Origin: a bacterium
GTDB lineage: Bacteria > Eremiobacterota > Eremiobacteria > Baltobacterales > Baltobacteraceae
DNA length: 7,511 nt
Assembly: GCA_021781095.1 (NCBI GenBank)
Contig: JAJXXM010000396.1
Coordinates: forward strand, 1 to 7,511
Direction: 5' to 3'
Shown: piece after piece, positions 6,342 through 7,511 of the stretch
How the letters are laid out: each line of letters opens with the position of its first letter
Numbering within the stretch: position 1 is the first letter of the stretch
Notes under the pieces: generated by a model
What the model was told of the DNA's origin: nothing
What the model saw: only the letters and a program-made list of their open reading frames with translations
Databases searched by the model: none
Position numbers and translations under genes: made by a program

Positions 6342-7217
6342 AGCGAGCGCCGCGAGCGCCAGCAACGAAGCGAGCCAGAGCGCCGGCACCGAGGGCACCG
6401 CGAGCACGACGATCGCCGGAAAGCGATGGATGCGCGGTTGTAGGAGCAGATCGGCGACGCGCTTGCGTTCGCCGTTCGCGGCCAATCCCAGACTATCGCT
6501 CAGCGAACGCCCGAGCGAATCGTCGACGGCGAAGAGCACGGTGCGATGGTTGCTTCCGCCGCGCAGCAAACGCGCCTGATCGGCGGTAAAGAGCACCACT
6601 TTCACCACGCGATGTACCGCCGGCACGGCGAATGAATCGAAGGGCAGATCGAAGCCCGCGATCGCTTGCGTGTGCTGCATCAGCAACACCGGCGAGAGAA
6701 AGGTGCTCCCGGTCGGCTGCGTGATCGTGAGGTGCGCGCCGGCGAGCGTATTCGCCGCGACTGCGACGACCGTTCGCTCGTGACAGCGCAGCAACGTCGC
6801 GCCGACATAGAGCCCGTGGCGACAGGAAATCGGCGTCGTCGCGCTTCCTCGCGCGAGCACGACGCGCGCGCCGACCCGATCGAGATCGGGGAAGACGAGC
6901 GTCGCGCCGAGTTCGGGAAGTGCGACCTGCGCGCCGGGAACGGCGACAATGGTGCGCGGATCGGGAGCGAAGAGCGCGTTCGAGAACGCCGCCGCGCCGG
7001 CGACGAGCAGCGCGGCGAGCATCGCGAGCGCCGCGGTCGTCCGCCGACGCGTCGGTATTCTCCGCAGGCTTCGTAGCACGCGAATGCTGCCGAGAAGCAC
7101 GATCGCCGCGATCGTCAGAATCCACCATGTCGAATGGACGAACGCCGCCGTGGGAGCGAGCAGCTCGGCGAACACCGCAGCAAAGACCGCGATGCAAAAC
7201 AGAACGTCGATTCTCAT
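6291..7217 (-). CDS. Compact ResB-like (System II cytochrome c biogenesis) membrane protein
   Basis: The product is a 308-aa membrane protein with three N-terminal hydrophobic segments (about 5-25, 30-48, 61-83), a roughly 180-residue extracytoplasmic part and one C-terminal segment (about 268-297). This 3+1 topology, and the 'FVHSTWWILTIAAIVLLGS' then 'RVLRSLRRIP' stretch (26-55), resemble ResB/Ccs1, where 'YHSWWF...CTLRRLP' is common. ResB works with ResC/CcsA to pass haem to apocytochrome c. The upstream TlpA/ResA-like gene supports this. It is shorter than the usual ResB (about 400-600 aa), and the third segment has no histidine. H28 is the only His near the first membrane segments. The extracytoplasmic part carries C132/H134 and C145/H146. 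No ResC-like gene is in the window. Start: ATG at 7217 with GGAG five bases upstream; it overlaps the preceding TGA as ATGA. If not ResB, it is an unknown four-TM redox-locus protein. Confidence 0.8.
   Translation of the reverse strand: MRIDVLFCIAVFAAVFAELLAPTAAFVHSTWWILTIAAIVLLGSIRVLRSLRRIPTRRRTTAALAMLAALLVAGAAAFSNALFAPDPRTIVAVPGAQVALPELGATLVFPDLDRVGARVVLARGSATTPISCRHGLYVGATLLRCHERTVVAVAANTLAGAHLTITQPTGSTFLSPVLLMQHTQAIAGFDLPFDSFAVPAVHRVVKVVLFTADQARLLRGGSNHRTVLFAVDDSLGRSLSDSLGLAANGERKRVADLLLQPRIHRFPAIVVLAVPSVPALWLASLLALAALALWLFGGRSGDLRAQVR
6301..6310. repeat. 10-bp perfect palindrome in the convergent gene overlap
   Basis: TGCGCGCGCA reads identically on both strands and lies in the 51-bp overlap of the glycosidase and ResB-like genes. 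Each gene reads it so that both proteins contain 'LRAQV' near their C-termini. No terminator-like hairpin with a T-run is seen between these two genes. Confidence 0.6.
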
Positions 7218-7511
7218 TTGGACTCCAACAACGGTGCGAGGGCGCGAACGATCTGGCGATAGGTGAGCGGTCCGTCGAAGGCACGCACCACGACGCCGCG
7301 ACGATTGACGATCGCGGTCGTCGGAAGGCCGAACGCCCCGAAGGCGCGACCGTAGCGTTGCGTGGGATCGACGACGACGGGGTATGTGATGCCGAGGGAT
7401 TGCGCGAAGGCCTTGGCGACCGCGCCGGATTCACCTTGATCGATGCCGATCACGCGCACGCCGCGAACGGCTTCGTGGCGGGCGACGCGTTCGAGATCGG
7501 GCATCTCGGCG
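7214..7511 (-). CDS. TlpA/ResA-like thiol-disulfide oxidoreductase, 5' partial
   Basis: Only the C-terminal 98 or so residues are present and the frame is open at the window edge. The first visible residues, 'AEMPDLERVAR', match the stretch that in TlpA/ResA/AhpC-TSA proteins directly follows the CxxC active site (commonly W-C-x-x-C-R-x-E-x-P), so the active site should be just outside. The rest fits a thioredoxin fold: strand 'VRVIGIDQGE', an insertion helix 'VAKAFAQSLG', 'YPVVVDPTQRYGRAFGAFG', the cis-proline loop 'LPTTAIVNRRG' and a final helix ending 'LLESK'. Family role: an extracytoplasmic dithiol reductant or oxidant, often reducing apocytochrome c haem-site cysteines. Its TGA overlaps the ATG of the ResB-like gene, so the two are translationally coupled. 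Export cannot be judged because the N-terminus is missing. Confidence 0.92.
   Translation of the reverse strand, partial: AEMPDLERVARHEAVRGVRVIGIDQGESGAVAKAFAQSLGITYPVVVDPTQRYGRAFGAFGLPTTAIVNRRGVVVRAFDGPLTYRQIVRALAPLLESK
7223..7226 (-). promoter_or_regulatory. Ribosome binding site of the ResB-like gene
   Basis: On the minus strand GGAG precedes the ATG at 7217 with a 5-base spacer (TCCAA). It lies within the last codons of the TlpA-like gene. It confirms the start of the ResB-like gene and shows that Shine-Dalgarno initiation operates in this genome. Confidence 0.65.

Noticed and set aside
6493..7434. 313-aa open frame on the - strand overlapping the ResB-like and TlpA-like genes
   Set aside because: Arg/Ser-rich translation in another frame on the same strand, inconsistent with two recognisable, coupled genes.

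Overview
The window is GC-rich, densely packed bacterial DNA with seven protein genes, two of them cut by the window edges. I see no RNA genes, mobile elements or CRISPR array. The organism looks like a diderm (outer-membrane) bacterium: the first gene encodes a beta-barrel-like protein ending in phenylalanine, and several products carry signal peptides or membrane anchors. A stalk (copper amine oxidase N-like) domain joined to a proline linker and a barrel, together with the GC content, is compatible with Candidatus Eremiobacterota (WPS-2) or a related lineage. That placement is inference from style, not proof.

Layout. (1) 2-934 (+): 3' part of a stalk-domain/outer-membrane-barrel protein, closed by a strong hairpin terminator at 958-1000. 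(2) 1017-1667 (-): small secreted protein of unknown function with four cysteines and TPR-like helices, convergent with gene 1. (3) 1668-1753: an 86-bp divergent intergenic region that should hold promoters for gene 2 and for the following operon. (4) 1754-6341 (+): a three-gene operon of a carbon-nitrogen hydrolase, an exported Ig-like/beta-propeller protein and an exported phosphodiester glycosidase (NAGPA domain) with Ig-like and jelly-roll-like C-terminal modules. The genes are joined by 4-base ATGA overlaps. (5) 6291-7511 (-): a convergent operon made of a TlpA/ResA-like thioredoxin-fold protein (5' end beyond the window) followed by a compact ResB-like membrane protein, again with an ATGA overlap. 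Its last gene overlaps the glycosidase gene tail to tail by 51 bp.

How the genes may work together. The ResA-like/ResB-like pair suggests a System II cytochrome c maturation or periplasmic thiol-redox locus. The nitrilase/propeller/glycosidase operon joins a predicted cytoplasmic amide or nitrile hydrolase to two exported proteins that both carry Ig-like domains. A role in envelope glycan or phosphodiester metabolism is the simplest guess, but the substrate is unknown. This operon is the best candidate here for an undescribed system. The hydrolase also carries an apparently degenerate second nitrilase-like segment without catalytic residues.
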